From assembly GCA_035771165.1 (NCBI GenBank), contig JAWNZC010000105.1, positions 773,501 to 837,500 of the forward strand: 64,000 nt of DNA, given 5' to 3'. The notes under the pieces are model-generated. The model saw only the letters and a program-made list of their open reading frames with translations. It did no database searches and was not told the DNA's origin. The translations under genes and the position numbers were made by a program. Of this stretch, positions 51,857-64,000 are shown in pieces. The stretch comes from Paragorgia papillata. Lineage: Eukaryota > Cnidaria > Anthozoa > Scleralcyonacea > Coralliidae. Position 1 is the stretch's first letter. Every line of letters starts with the position of its first letter.

Positions 51857-54800
51857 CGACGAAAAAAGGTGGAAAGGGCGGAGCCAACAAAGCTGGTAGC
51901 TTCGCGACCAACACGCAAATAGGCCGGAATACTGATCGCCCAGCTGTCCCATGCCCTCTTTGCGCAAAGAATCACAATCTTGACACGTGCACAGACTTCA
52001 AAGACAAGAACGCCGACAATCGAAGAGATTTCGTCGTTTCGAAGGGCCTCTGCTTTGGTTGTCTCAAGACCGGTCACCTATCCAGGAGCTGTCAGTCCAG
52101 GCTCACTTGCAAGGAATGCGGCAAGCCACACCCGACATCCCTCCACGGCGTCAAGCCTATGCGCAGACATGACAAGAATTCGCAAATGAGTTCCCGGCAA
52201 GGTCCTATCGAATCGCCAGCAAAGGATTCAGACTGTCGTGCTACTGGATCATCGGAACAAGCAGGCGAAAATGAATCGGAAAGGGCCAATGCAAGTGTAT
52301 GTGGCTCGACGGGTGTATCGGACGGAGTAACCACTTCCATGATCGTGCCAGTAGTACTACACCAAAGGAACAACCCAGACGTCGAAGTAAGTGTCTACGC
52401 GTTGCTCGATAATGGCAGTGACTCCACATTCGTCAAGAGCTCGATCCTCAGAGAACTGGGCGTGGAAGGTGTTGAGACATCTCTCCAGCTAAATACCATG
52501 CATGGTAGGACCGAAATACCGGTTCAGAGAGTCGAAGGCTTGGTAGTCCAGAGATTCGACAGAAAGACATCCATCGCACTACCGAAGACGTACTCGCGTG
52601 ACTCTATTCCATCGAGGAGAGATCAAATACCAACTCCAGAGATAGCAGGCAGATGGCCACACTTGGAGAGGATCAAGGCTATGATACCTCCTATAAGGAA
52701 CGATGTTGACGTAGGAATCCTTATAGGTTGCAACTGTCCCAAGGCACTTAAGCCACAAGAGGTGATCCTCGGAGACGATGATGATCCCTACGCGATAAGA
52801 ACATTACTCGGCTGGGGAATTATCGGTCCGGTGAAGCCAGGCGAAGGTTTGTCAGTTAGAGAGGACGGTGTTTCTATGTGCAATAGAGTCGTCACTAGTG
52901 AGATTGGAGGCACAAGGCTGGCTAACAAATTTGTAGTAAACCAACAGACAAAGGAAGTGATCAACCCCTTTGAAGTGAGAAGAATGTTTGAAGTCGACTT
53001 CTCGGAGAGACACCAAGGAGACCAAGCCTTTTCCCAGGAAGATCGCAAGTTCCTAGAAATCGCCAAGAAAGGCATCCACCATCGAGCAGACGGCCACTAT
53101 GAGATGCCATTGCCAATCAAAGACAAGGACATGGTTCTACCGAATAACCGAACCATGGCTTACCATCGTCTTAAGCCTCTGAAGAAACGATTCCAATCCA
53201 ACGAAACCTATCGTCAACACTACGTCGAATTTATGAATAAAGTCATTCAGAAAGGCTATGCCGAGAAAGTACCAGAGGATATGGTTTCAGTAGAGAGCAA
53301 CAAATTGTGGTATATTCCGCATCACGGGGTATACCATCCCAAGAAACCCAACAAGATCAGGGTAGTCTTCGACTGCTCTGTGCAGTACAAAGGGGAATCG
53401 TTGAACAAGCACCTCCTACAAGGTCCAGATCTCACGAACAATCTGACGGGAGTCCTGTGTCGATTTCGTCGAGAACCGGTCGCCTTTATGTGCGATATAG
53501 AGGCGATGTTCTACCAAGTTAAAGTGCCGGAGGAGCACCGTGATGTATTACGCTTCTTGTGGTGGGCTGAGGGCGACACATCGAAGGAACCACAAGAGTA
53601 CCGAATGACAGTCCATCTTTTCGGAGCCGCGTCATCGCCTGGTTGTTCCAATTTCGCGCTTAAGACCGCAGCGGACGACAATGAAGAGAGCCTGGGATCT
53701 GCACCTGCTGAATTCCTACGCCGCGACTTCTACGTTGACGATGGTTTGAAGTCGGTACCGACAGTAGAAGAAGCCGTCGACCTTGTAAAGAGCGTCAAGG
53801 AGATGTGCAAGCAAGGTGGTTTCAACCTGCACAAGTTTACATCCAACAAAAAAGAAGTGATTCAAAAGATTCCAGAGCTTGATAGAGCAGAGGAGATAAA
53901 GAATCTGGATTTCGACCGCGAGGCTCTCCCGATGGAGCGTGCTCTTGGAATTCAATGGTGTATCGAGTCTGACACCTTCCAATTCAGCATCGCCTTGAAG
54001 GATCGACCATGCACAAGATGCGGAATCTTGTCCACAGTCAGCTCAATTTTTTATCCACTTGGTTTCGTAGCGCCCGTGTTACTAGAAGGCAAGGCCATCC
54101 TACAGGAGCTCTGTCGCAACAGCGTTGGCTGGGATGACCCAGTGTCTACAGAAATCCAGACGCAGTGGCTAAAGTGGAAGTCAAGGCTACATGAGCTTCA
54201 GAACTTGGCAATTCCTCGATGCTACAAGCCAGATGATTTTGGTCGTGTTGTAAAGGTGGAGCTTCATAATTTTTCTGATGCGAGCACTAAAGGTTATGGT
54301 CAGTGTAGTTATTTGAGGCTGATCAATGAAGATGGAAAGATCCGTTGTGCATTCGTTATGGGCAAGTCGAGAGTGACGCCGATAAAGTCTGTAACTATCC
54401 CAAGATTAGAGTTGACAGCCGCCCTGTGCTCTGTCAAAGTTGCTCAGCAACTACGCCAAGAACTAGACTATCACATCGACCAAGAATTCTTCTGGACCGA
54501 TAGTAAAGTGGTTCTCGGCTACGTTGGTAACGAAAGTAGAAGATTTCACGTGTTTGTCGCCAACCGCGTGCAAGAGATCCAAGACAACACTTCAATGGAG
54601 CAATGGCGATACATTAAATCGGAACAGAATCCCGCAGATGACGCATCGCGAGGGATTAAGGCAAACGAGTTGTGTAATTCACGATGGATTTCTGGCCCAG
54701 CATTTCTCTGGAACGAAGAAAGCCAGTGGTCAACAAATAACCATGCGAGTGAGGAACGTTCTGATGAACTACAATCTGACGATCCCGAGGTCAAGAAATC

Positions 54801-55756
54801 TGTCGCCTTGGTAACCGTTGCAAGCCATGATGTGCAGATTGTCGCAGAGAAACCAGCCTTAGAGAGTCGCATGGGATATTTCTCTGATTGGTATAGAGCC
54901 AAACGTGCCGTGGCTATGTGCCGTAGATATGTCAAACGTCTTCAATCTCGAGCTCGGAAGCAGAGTATTGGTCAAGAAATGCAAGAGTTGAACGTCAGCG
55001 ATCTCGAAGCCGCAGAACGTGTGCTCATCCATGCAGCACAAGCCAGCTCCTTTAAAACTGAGATGGACGTTCTGAAAGATATAAAGCAGGAAGACACAAG
55101 TAGCAGAAACTTAGCCCGTAAGAGAAAAAACACTATGAAAGCTCACAGCGCACTTTACAAGCTAGATCCATTCATTGATGCAGATGGTATTCTACGGGTC
55201 GGTGGACGCCTGAGACGTGCCAATTTGAGCGACAAAGTTAAGTATCCAGTTATTCTGCCTAGAAAGAGCCATGTCACAACCTTGATAACTAGGTATTTCC
55301 ACGAGCGCGTAAGTCATCAAGGAAAGGGAATAACTCTCAACGAAATACGAGCAAACGGTTTCTGGATCATCGGAGGTTCATCGGTTGTCGCACACACAAT
55401 ATCATTGTGTGTCAAGTGTCAAAAACGTCGTGGTGTGGTCCAAGAACAGAGAATGTCCGACCTGCCTGAAGATCGATTGGAAGACACTCCACTATTCACC
55501 AACTGCGCCGTTGACTACTTTGGTCCATTCATTATAAGGGAGAGACGAAAGGAGCTCAAGAGGTACGGAGTTCTTTTCACCTGCATGGCTTCGAGAGCAG
55601 TACACTTGGAAATCGCCAACTCCCTCGAGACAGATTCCTTCATAAACGCCCTTCGGCGTTTCATTAGTCGGCGTGGTCCAATTCGTCAGCTGAGGAGCGA
55701 CCAGGGAACCAACTTTGTCGGCGCTCGCCGAGAACTTGCAGAAGCCCTAGCTGAGA
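51857..55756 (+). CDS. pol: BEL/Pao Gag end and Pol, first part
   Basis: The frame carries CCHC-type knuckles (CPLCAKNHNLDTC, CFGCLKTGHLSRSC). An aspartic protease follows (ALLDNGSDSTF, about 52396). The reverse transcriptase has CDIEAMFYQV and YVDDG at 53731-53745; the latter is characteristic of BEL/Pao. Then come the Pao peptidase A17/RNase H region (HNFSDASTKGYG), the integrase HHCC finger (55300-55430) and the start of the DDE core (NCAVDYFGPF, RSDQGTNF). It is interrupted at 55756 by a transposon, so the third catalytic residue lies at about 63040. The long ATG reading starts at 52159. The frame just after the antisense insertion is out of step with Gag by one base at an A run near 51862. 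Confidence 0.88.
55748..55756 (+). repeat. Target-site duplication, left copy
   Basis: TAGCTGAGA is repeated at 62951-62959, flanking the transposon exactly. Confidence 0.9.
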
Positions 55757-55859
55757 TAGCCTGCGTGCAGACGTTCACTCCCCCCCCGAAAGGCGGAAAG
55801 GAACGTCTGCGAAACGGCGGCACTAATCGTGTTCTGGTCACGTGGATCTTCGCAGCATA
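55757..55859 (+). repeat. Left terminal inverted repeat, 103 bp
   Basis: It starts TAGCCTGCGTGCAGACG. It contains an inner inverted pair (CAGACGTTC and GAACGTCTG) around a C8 run. It overlaps the artefactual 3' extension of the pol frame to 55860. Confidence 0.92.
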
Positions 55860-55889
55860 ATTTTCATAATTACTTTATTAAAATCCAAG

Positions 55890-57759
55890 ATGGCGTACTG
55901 CACACATGCTTGGAACCAAGCTAAATTAGCCCTTTGCAATACTTTTAAGTTAACGTCTCTACATAGTGAGCAAGAGATGGCAATTCGGAAGATTGTAGAA
56001 GGATACTGTGACGTTTATGTCAGTTTGCCGACTGGTTATGGAAAATCGTTCGTATATCAAGCCATTCCGATTGCTGCTGATATTGTTCGTGGACGTCCAC
56101 TTGGGACAAGTAAAGTGATCATTATTTCACCTTTAAAGGCTTTGATGGATGACCAAGTTGCATATTTGTCTTCTTTGGGACTTAATTCAGTGGCTGTAAA
56201 CAGCGATGAAAGAGATGGTGTTCTTGAACAGATAGAACTTGGAAATTTTCAATATGTTTTCACTTCGCCTGAAAAGATGTTGTCTTCTGAAAGATGGCGT
56301 CAACTGCTGGCGTCCAAAGAATATCAAGACAACTTGGTTGCTGTAGCGATAGATGAAGCCCATTGCATAACCCAATGGGGACTCGGTTCTACAAACCCAT
56401 TTCGAGTATGGTATGGAAATCTGGGGGAACTGAAATCCCTTGTTTCTAATCAGGTTTGTTTTGTTTCCCTAACAGCAACAGCAACTGAATACACTAAAGA
56501 ACAAATAGTGAAAACTTTAAACCTAAAGAATGACCGGACATGCTTCATAGAACAAAACCCTAACAAGCCAAACTTATGTTTTTCTGTTCAGTATATTAAC
56601 AACAGTAATCCGTTGGAGTCCACGTTTGGTTCAATAATGAATGAACTAACTAATAAAGGCACAGATACAACCAGAACAATGATTTTTTGTCAAACACGTC
56701 GCCAATGCGCAGTAATTTTTACAGTTTTCAGGCGAACTCTACTGGGTAAAATGTTTGTTAAATGTGAAGAAAACGTTGAAAAACGTTTGGTGGAAATGTA
56801 CCATGCAGGGACCCCTAAAACTGTCAAGGAGCACATTGAGAAGAACATGAGCCTTGTATCAGGCCATATTCGTGTGCTTGTTTGCACTATTGCATTTGGA
56901 ATGGGGATCAACTGCAAAGGAATTTCACGTATTATACATTTTGGGCCATCGAAAACTGTTGAAAGTTATGTACAAGAAAGTCGTGCTGGAAGAGATGGTG
57001 AGTCAAGCATGTGCATTTTACTGTAATAATGGTCTACTCTCAACTCACTGCCATGATAACATGAAATCTTACATTTCAAGTGAGACATGTAGAAGATCCT
57101 ACCTGTTCAGTCATTTTCCAGGAGCATTCAATTCAGGTACAAGTGGCCATTCTTGTTGTGATGTGTATGCTGTGTCATGTAATTGTTCTGTTGATTGCAC
57201 TGCTGGTCAATCATTGAAATTGGATGTTGAAATCACACCATGCATGAATGCAGATGATATGTCAGCTTCTCGTCCAGTTACCACCATTCAAAGAAGCCAA
57301 TTGAAAAACAAGCTGGTTATATACATGAAAAAGTTAATGCTAACCATTTCTGCAGGAGGGCATATAGTTGGCATTAATATTCTAAATGAATTTGGTCCTT
57401 TTCAAATTGAGCAAGTATTAAATAATGCAGAAAAGATATTTTCCATAGAGGACATTTATAAGTATGTTGAAATCTGGAGGAAAATGCATGCCAATGTTGT
57501 TATGAATGCTTTTCAAGAAGTTTTTAATGATGTGAGTGAAGATGTTAGTGTTCTACAACAATTTGATGACAAAGTAATTGGAGAAGAGAGTGTTTTAGAA
57601 CATGAGGATTGGATTAATGTAAGAGATGATTCATGCTTGCATGAATTATTTTCTGAAAGTGCTTTTGTTGAAATGGACACAGACTTTAGTGATATAGTTG
57701 ACATTTCAAATGTTAGCACTAGTAGTTTTATTGAACACTTGCTACCCCAAGAACACTAA
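55890..57759 (+). pseudogene. RecQ-like superfamily 2 helicase of the transposon, frameshifted
   Basis: ATG 55890. Visible motifs are Walker A LPTGYGKSFVYQ, motif II IDEAHCITQWG, motif III SLTATAT and motif VI ESRAGRDG. The frame ends at 57026 just after motif VI. The continuation (a Cys-rich zinc-binding region, then an acidic C-terminal tail) is open in another frame to 57759, which points to a one-base shift around 57010-57026. Such helicases presumably assist excision or repair during transposition. Confidence 0.85.
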
Positions 57760-58180
57760 CAATAACATTAACAAAAAAAAACAAAATTTAAAGCGAGTTT
57801 GTAATCTCAGGCACACATGCTCATAACCAGTCATAATGAGATTTGGGATAAAATCTAGCTTTTTTCTATGTGAGCATCAGGGCAATCAATGTTTTAAACT
57901 GTTATCAAAACAACAACAACACAAGTTTAATCTCAATTAGTACAAAAAAATAAATTAATAGTGATATTACAATATGATGATATTGGATTCCTGAAATTCC
58001 TGATCAAGAACATTAATTTTAATATTTGTAACTGAAGACATAAACATCAAAAAATCTTTGACACTGTGGTCTCAGCATCAACTTATACAGCGTAATGAAC
58101 AAAATTTTATCCCAACTCAAGGTTCCATCTGCAGTCAAGATTTCAGACTTGCTTACAGTGTTACATTATGTAATTCTACC
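57760..58180. other. Noncoding gap between convergent transposon genes
   Basis: It is AT-rich; no gene or repeat is supportable. Confidence 0.6.
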
Positions 58181-59395
58181 TTATCGTGCATGTGTTTGTA
58201 ACAGTATATTTTTCTTGTGTTTGTTTATCCACTTGTACATATTCTGCAATTTAAGTTGTTTTAAAACTGTTGGTGCAATGCTGGAAAAATGTGTATAAGC
58301 TCTTCCAGGTGTAAAAGTAAAAGCTTTGTGGCCCATTAATTCTTTTACAATTTTCTCCAGGTCTGATGACTGTGACTTGCTGGTATGTCTACCTGACCTC
58401 TTTCTAATGTTACAATTTGCATCAAAATTAGCTAATATTACACTAGTTACATCAAGGGACTGGGCATACCTATCTAAACATTTCTTATTTGAGGCATTAG
58501 GACCTAGCTTCCTAACCACTTCTTTTAAAATTTTATGCATGAATTCTAAGTGAAGGTCCAAAGGGATATTCCCACCTATGCCCTTTTTTAACAAAGCAAA
58601 CCTATTCCAGACTAAAAGGTGTGCATCTTTAGGAGATAGCAATGCATGTACTTGGAAAATAAGGAAAAGAGCTTCTAATGCATATTTGGTGCTACCTTTG
58701 TGGTTGTGCAAGTAGGGTAGCATGAATTTCCAACACCTTAATACTCTGAGCCCATCACCTTCCTTTATCGCATCAAAAAAGTTAAGTATAATCATTGATA
58801 ACTCAAGGAAAGAGCATTGGTAGTTGAGCACATCATCATGTTCATCGGTTGCTGTCTGAGGGACACTGACTTCTTCAGCAGACACATCGTAAATTGCACA
58901 TACTGGTGGATCATGGCCATTTTCATGGCTTTTCCTTGAAGCACCATCATATGTAAAGGTTTGCTGGCAGCCTTGGTATCTACATTTGTATTTTCCATCA
59001 TCTGTCATGTCTTTTAGCCAGTATTGTTCCATTTCTTTTTGGGTTAGGACCTTTTTTAAAAAAGACTGGACACTTTCTTTCTGGAGGACATATTTATCAA
59101 CCACTTGTGATGCAATTTTGTGTAAAAATTATCTCTTTACTTTTGGTGTTTCATCTTGTAAACCAATGGGAATAATATCACTTGGTGGTGTTTCATGCAT
59201 GGAATTCAAACCAAGGGTTTGAAGACAAGCAGAAACAATACGAGCATTGACTTCCATTTCGAAGAACTTCCTACATGGGTTTGCAGCTTTGTCAACATCA
59301 GCTTTGACATTCCACCTATTGATAAGGTTTCTGTCACTGAAAAGCGTGCACTTGTCTCCTGCTGATTTTGTATGGTAGAAATTATCAAACACCAA

Positions 59396-60057
59396 CTAAA
59401 ATAAACAAGGTATTGTTTAATACTAGTGATCCAGTGCTATTCCAAATTTCAGTTCAGTCTATTTCATGGTGGTAATTATATTTTCATTTATATTGTTCCT
59501 TATATTTATATCCCTTTTAATGAGCACCTCAAAACAGCCACTTACTCGTTACCACTTCTATGGTATTTACCATTCTAAGAGGAATACCCTAAGAGGAATA
59601 CCTTACAGGGGGTCTATTATAGTTTTGCGGTTAGGTGGTTTTAGCCATTATTTTTTATTTTAGGACGGATTTTGATCATATCCAGTTTTTCAGGGTGGTT
59701 TGCGTTAACTGAGAACCATTCGGTTTCAGGAAACTTTGAAATGTTCTCATCGGATACAGTTATCTTTTAGAATGTAGAGCACTTTTCGGAGAACTGGCAA
59801 TGATTTCTCAAAAATGTGGTTATGTTCCTAAGTGAAACAGAAAAGTGATTGCAGTTAAAATTGCCAAAATAGAATGGGTTTCAGAAATTCAGACCTCTTA
59901 TAATAGACCACCCTTACAGACACAGGAGAGCCAGTCCTAAGGGGGTCAGCCATAGAGGAAGTTAACTGTATTTCTAAGTCCATGTTATATAATCATAACA
60001 TGGATGATGAGATTTTCCCTACATAATTAAAAAGCTATTATTTCTTTGTACATGTAC
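59396..60057 (-). other. Intron 3 of the DUF6589 gene
   Basis: 662 bp. The donor GTACATG lies at 60057 and the TTTTAG acceptor at 59396. Nothing else is recognised. Confidence 0.7.
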
Positions 60058-60321
60058 CTTAATAAATTTGTTGCCAGCATGCCAGTCAGCAACTTCAATA
60101 TGCAATCCTTCCAATCTCTCTTTTGGAGTAAAGCCATTTGACACCTGTAGAAGAGCATTCACTCCACGCTCAACAGACAGCTGATCAGCAACTAATCCTT
60201 GCGTCGAGTATTTCTGCTTACCATTTACATTGTAATTTGGAACATATTGGTGAAGCTCTTCCAGTACCTTAGCAATTCCATCTGCTTCATTTTCATTGTA
60301 AGGTAAAACACCCAAAAATGT

Positions 60322-61127
60322 CTGAAAAAAAAATTATACAAATATATGTACTGTGTTTGGAAAACAATAAAGCAAAAATTATATATACAGTATATACAGT
60401 AATTAAGCTTCCACCGAAATAATCGGTGTGATAGGTGCAGACACAAGGCACGGTGGACAGGTCAAGGCTGGGTACCATTACATGGCCCTAGACCTGTATC
60501 CAAGTAACCGAACAATGGCTGGAAACTCTTAAACATGCATGTCTGCACCTAACCATCCATATGGGTAAGTATAGTGACTGTAGGTGTTAAGCAATTATTT
60601 TGATAATTTTAATGTGTGAGTGGCAAAATTGAAACGTTTTAAACAGTCTTCGTTTAGATGTGCACCATTTTGAATTTCTGTGTTCATTGGTCCCAGTCTC
60701 TGTACGTTTAGCACCCAGGTGCCTGCGTAAGTACCCATAATTGCTTGTGTAAGCACCCACCCCCTTCTTTTGGTGAAAATTATGGTCTGGGGGGGGGGGT
60801 GCTTAACCGGTCAAATACGGTATAATATATATATATATATATATATATTGATATGTTTCTATAACTAATTAAATTGATAATCTCACATGTGTCGATTATC
60901 ACAAAATGCATCACGAAGGCAATAGGACTTTTAGGATAATACATGATAATTTTACAGTAATAATACATGGATGCTTAGAAGTATGAAATATATTTCTCGT
61001 GTTGAACAGGATATCTCACAAGTGAGTAAACACTCATATTTCTGCACATCCATGTATTATTCTCTATGTAATAAGTTAAAGTGATGAGAATAATCAATAA
61101 GTGATACTGTAGTAACTAGTAACGTAC
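60322..61127 (-). other. Intron 2 of the DUF6589 gene
   Basis: 806 bp with donor GTACGTTAC and acceptor TTTTTTTCAG. It contains a short TA microsatellite at about 60822-60848 and a G10 run near 60790. Confidence 0.7.
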
Positions 61128-62847
61128 TGTTATGGTTGGGTCACTTGTTTCCTTGGTATACTTGTGAGGGATATGCTTCACTGTAACTGGTTGTAAAAAG
61201 GAAAGGCATGATATATTGGCAACAATCACTCTTTCTGCAATGGTGATGTAGTTATCTCTTTGAATGAAGTGCTCATGGCGACTTGGTAAACACACACCAT
61301 TATCCATTTTGGATAATCCTTCTGAAGGGATAGTGCTTTGAAGACTATTTCCATCTATTCGATTTTCAACAGCCAGGTGGGTGACCCAGTGGATATCTAC
61401 ATTCTGATGCTTCTCACTCATGTCATGAACATGTTGTTTAAAATCAAAATTGTCAAACACTATCTTCCTTCCCTTGTCTGCTTGAATGACTACATTGGTA
61501 TTGCGGGTAACATTGGAGGTATTCTCTGCCAGCTCTGCATTTTCTGGACAATGGAATTTTTGCAAACGTTTGCTTTCTTCTTTCACAGCTGTTAAAACTT
61601 TAGAATTGAAATCTTTTCCAAATTCATCCATTTTGTTGTAGTAGTACCTGTGAGATGTTGTGATTCTCAATGCACTTAATCTTCCAAGGGTACCCTAGAC
61701 AATACATAAGAATACATAATAAACTCTAAATGTTAAAGATCAATTTATGGGTCATATTTATATAAACAACAACATGAAAAATAATAGGAGGAAAAATATA
61801 ATGCAAAAAGCTAAATTATACTTGATTAGTACTTACCAGTGTACCTGAATGGTAAAGAATAATGCTGTTAATTAGCTGGATAGCACTCATACTTGGGCAT
61901 CTGTTCTTTAATGCAATGGCAATGGACATACAAACTGCCGACTGCGTATTAAAACCAATTTCGTTTGCCCTTCTTGTTCTAATACTTGCAACACTGAGAA
62001 CAGCTCGCAGCAATGGTGTCTTTTCTTTGAGTTCATTGTCCATTCCATCAAACGAAAATGTTGAAATGTTCTTTTTTGACGTAGCTCGAAGAATAGAAGG
62101 ATACTTAGAAGAACAAATAGCGCTACACTCTTTATCGACATCTCGAATGAAGAGCGTCTGCAGTTCTTTCTTCAGTCTCAAATTTCGCCATGCGGCCGAC
62201 GCAATCTGTTTGTAAGTCCCTCTGCAGATCATTTTACCTAAGGAGTCCAGAGTATCAGGCAGTTCTCTCACGACGGTTTTGCTGGGCCATTCAACAGAAA
62301 CAGAAACTTTCGCTTTACTACATACAGGCTTTATAACTGGAGAAATGCCTTGTACTACAGGAAGCGCAGCAGTTGATTTATCTTGTGTCCGTAATGGAGT
62401 TGAAGACCGTATTGTCTTTTCACTGTCATAACGTTCAGGGGACTGCGATCTTGTTTCCCGTTTCCTCTTGGTGGGTAATCCTATCTCAGCGGCTTTCGTT
62501 GAATAGTTATCAAAGATAAGAGCGTCCAAATTTGACAAGTTCCTTATGAGCGCCCTTCGTTTCTTTAATTGCCCCAAACACTTGCGACAAATATGCTGGA
62601 AATATTCAATTTGAACAGTAAATGGCAATGATTCAAGTTCTTTTTTTACACTAAATTCCGTTCGGGAACTTTTTACCAAATTCTTGTCTTGAGGCTTTAT
62701 TATGCTCGAAAAGCACAGCACACACAATAAAGACATTTGACGATTTGCATGAAATCCGCAATTACATAAAGCCGGATATAAATATCAAGCTAATTTAAGA
62801 TAAAAAACAATTAGAGTGATGACAGCCAATGGGATCAGGTTCCACAA

Positions 62848-62950
62848 TATGCTGCGAAGATCCACGTGACCAGAACACGATTAGTGCCGCCGTTTCGCAG
62901 ACGTTCCTTTCCGCCTTTCGGGGGGGGAGTGAACGTCTGCACGCAGGCTA
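62848..62950 (-). repeat. Right terminal inverted repeat, 103 bp
   Basis: Perfect reverse complement of 55757-55859. It is followed by the second TAGCTGAGA at 62951-62959. Confidence 0.92.
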
Positions 62951-63654
62951 TAGCTGAGATGGATCACGGAAAGATAAAGACGGAGCTATTGAAGAATCAG
63001 TGTGATTGGTTCTCATTCAAGATGAATGTACCATCAGCGAGCCACATGGGAGGAGTTTGGGAGCGCCAGATCAGAACGGTGCGCAGTGTGCTCTCTTCTC
63101 TTTTACAAGACAACGGCGCGCAACTTGACGACGAGTCTCTTAGGACTCTGATGTGCGAGGCAGAAGCAATAGTGAATAGCCGACCCCTAACAGTCGATCA
63201 GCTTACCGATCCAGATTCACCCGGTCCACTAACGCCTAACCACTTGCTGACGATGAAGCCGAAAGTCGTGTTGTCGCCCCCGGGGGCCTTCCAGTCAGCT
63301 GATGTCTATTGTAGAAAGCGGTGGAGACGAGTACAACATTTGGCAAACGAGTTCTGGACTCGCTGGAGAAAGGAGTTTCTCCTCAGCCTACAGCAACGCC
63401 AGAAGTGGGTGCGTCCTCGGAGAAACTTACGTGTCGGAGATGTTCTCATCATCAAAGATGAAAATCTTCATCGATGTGCGTGGCAATTAGGACGTGTATC
63501 AACTACCTACCCCAGCCCTGATGGACAAGTACGCAAAGTTCGAGTCGCTCTTGCGGATAGCTGCTTGGACAACAAGGGTAGACGGACAAGCCCAATACGG
63601 TATTTGGAACGACCTATCCAGAAGTTGGTGCTGCTGATGGCTGCAGATCAATGA
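62951..63654 (+). CDS. pol: BEL/Pao Pol, second part: end of integrase core and C-terminal domain
   Basis: It continues the integrase after the transposon. SASHMGGVWERQIRT carries the expected third catalytic Glu, followed by AEAIVNSRPLT and LTPNHLLT. The C-terminal DUF5641-type domain (RVGDVLIIKDEN, GRVSTTYPSPDGQVRKV, SPIRYLERPIQKL) ends with TGA at 63652-63654. The frame has no stops. Confidence 0.88.
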
Positions 63655-63748
63655 GACTTGAGGTTCATCCCCGACGAGGAGCCAAGAAGATATAATATGT
63701 AGCTATGAACTTTATATTTTTTATTGTTTGAAATTGAACATTTCAGGG
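63655..63748 (+). other. 3' leader of the BEL element
   Basis: It runs from the pol stop to the LTR edge. A short purine tract (CAGGGGA) sits at the LTR border, but a classical polypurine tract is weak. Confidence 0.5.
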
Positions 63749-64000
63749 GACCGGCATCGAATGCCTATCCCCAGACATTATAACCGAGTCTAATTAATTA
63801 GTTAATGTTACTTTAAATAATCTAATTAGTTGCGCAATTAGTTCGCGAGCTTATAGTATCGCCCAAAGCGCATGTTTGTTTAGTTGGGTTTTAGTCGTCA
63901 GTCGTGAAAGGGGAGCTAAGTTTTCATCTAAGTGTGCGAAGTGTTCAGAATCCTTGTAATCGAATTGGAGTTTATTGGACAAGAATCGGCATCGCGGGAC
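63749..64000 (+). repeat. 3' LTR of the BEL/Pao element, cut by the window end
   Basis: It matches 47691-47942 with one substitution seen over about 252 bases, indicating a young insertion. Confidence 0.9.

Larger units (their letters stand above)
58181..62736 (-). pseudogene. DUF6589-type transposase candidate, four exons, in-frame stop
   Basis: The exons are 61837-62736, 61128-61694, 60058-60321 and 58181-59395. All introns are GT-AG and in phase 0. Exon 1 starts with a CxxC...CxxC zinc-binding module (CVLC, CRKC) like ZAD fingers. Exons 2-3 hold the conserved core (FDNFDFKQH, ADQLSVERG, LEGLHIEVADWHAGNKF), recognisable as a DUF6589 domain. Exon 4 has a C2H2-like finger (CRYQGCQQTFTYDGASRKSH). 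One in-frame TAA at 59129-59131 interrupts exon 4. A DDE-type transposase role is inferred from the TIR context. Confidence 0.75.
55757..62950. mobile_element. AcademH-like DNA transposon with RecQ helicase and DUF6589 genes, 7,194 bp
   Basis: It is bounded by 103 bp perfect inverted repeats (55757-55859 and 62848-62950) and a 9 bp target duplication. It carries two convergent genes, a RecQ-type helicase on plus and a four-exon DUF6589 protein on minus. Long TIRs, a ~9 bp duplication and a superfamily 2 helicase fit the AcademH lineage of Academ transposons as I remember it. Both genes carry disabling changes, so the copy looks nonautonomous now. Confidence 0.8.
47691..64000 (+). mobile_element. 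BEL/Pao LTR retrotransposon with two nested insertions, runs off the window
   Basis: It consists of LTR, Gag, aspartic protease, reverse transcriptase (YVDDG), RNase H and integrase, and the start of a second LTR. Nested in it are an antisense non-LTR fragment (about 50163-51856) and a DNA transposon (55757-62950). The 3' LTR begins at 63749 and is cut by the window end. Confidence 0.92.

Noticed and set aside
50347..52077. Full 576 aa reading of the antisense LINE
   Set aside because: The part beyond about 51856 is antisense to BEL Gag zinc knuckles; the LINE is 5'-truncated there.

Overview
The window is eukaryotic, AT-rich animal genomic DNA. It has introns with GT/AG borders, non-LTR retrotransposons of the L2/CR1 type (one with a PHD finger and a 2A-like motif), a BEL/Pao LTR retrotransposon and a helicase-encoding cut-and-paste transposon. 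This mix fits an aquatic invertebrate, perhaps a cnidarian; that is inference. No complete host gene is visible; two possible host exons lie in the first 4 kb.

The dominant feature is at about 5225-44521: a head-to-tail array of about 2.85 copies of one ~13.8 kb DNA-virus-like genome. Unit 1 is about 5225-18981, unit 2 about 18982-32803, and unit 3 about 32804-44521 (partial). Each unit has an early region with a four-exon superfamily 3 (SF3) helicase gene and a divergent, spliced three-exon gene. It also has a late block of closely packed, beta-rich or basic proteins (capsid candidates), an adenain-type cysteine protease, a SET-domain protein and several small unknown genes. I see no family B DNA polymerase, integrase or packaging ATPase in the unit. 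SF3 helicase plus adenain plus late genes whose ATGs directly follow AG acceptors, with a circularly permuted tandem layout, most resembles adomaviruses or a related small circular dsDNA lineage. It does not look like a Polinton or an adintovirus. The units are almost identical; differences are repeat-number changes, a few substitutions, and frameshifts or small deletions that hit different genes in different units. Every gene is open in at least one unit.

The array interrupts a non-LTR retrotransposon. The 5' half (PHD and endonuclease) ends at 5224 and the 3' half (reverse transcriptase) resumes at 44522, with retrotransposon sequence missing between them. Short microhomology is visible between each end of the array and the matching position in an internal unit.

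From 46.3 kb there is a ~127 bp hairpin-forming repeat, a large TA microsatellite, and then a BEL/Pao element running from 47691 past the window end. The BEL element carries two nested insertions: an antisense 5'-truncated non-LTR element between Gag and Pol (about 50163-51856), and a 7.2 kb transposon inside the integrase core (55757-62950). The latter has 103 bp terminal inverted repeats and a 9 bp target duplication. It encodes a RecQ-like helicase and a DUF6589-type protein in four exons, matching what I recall of the AcademH lineage. Both of its genes are broken in this copy.
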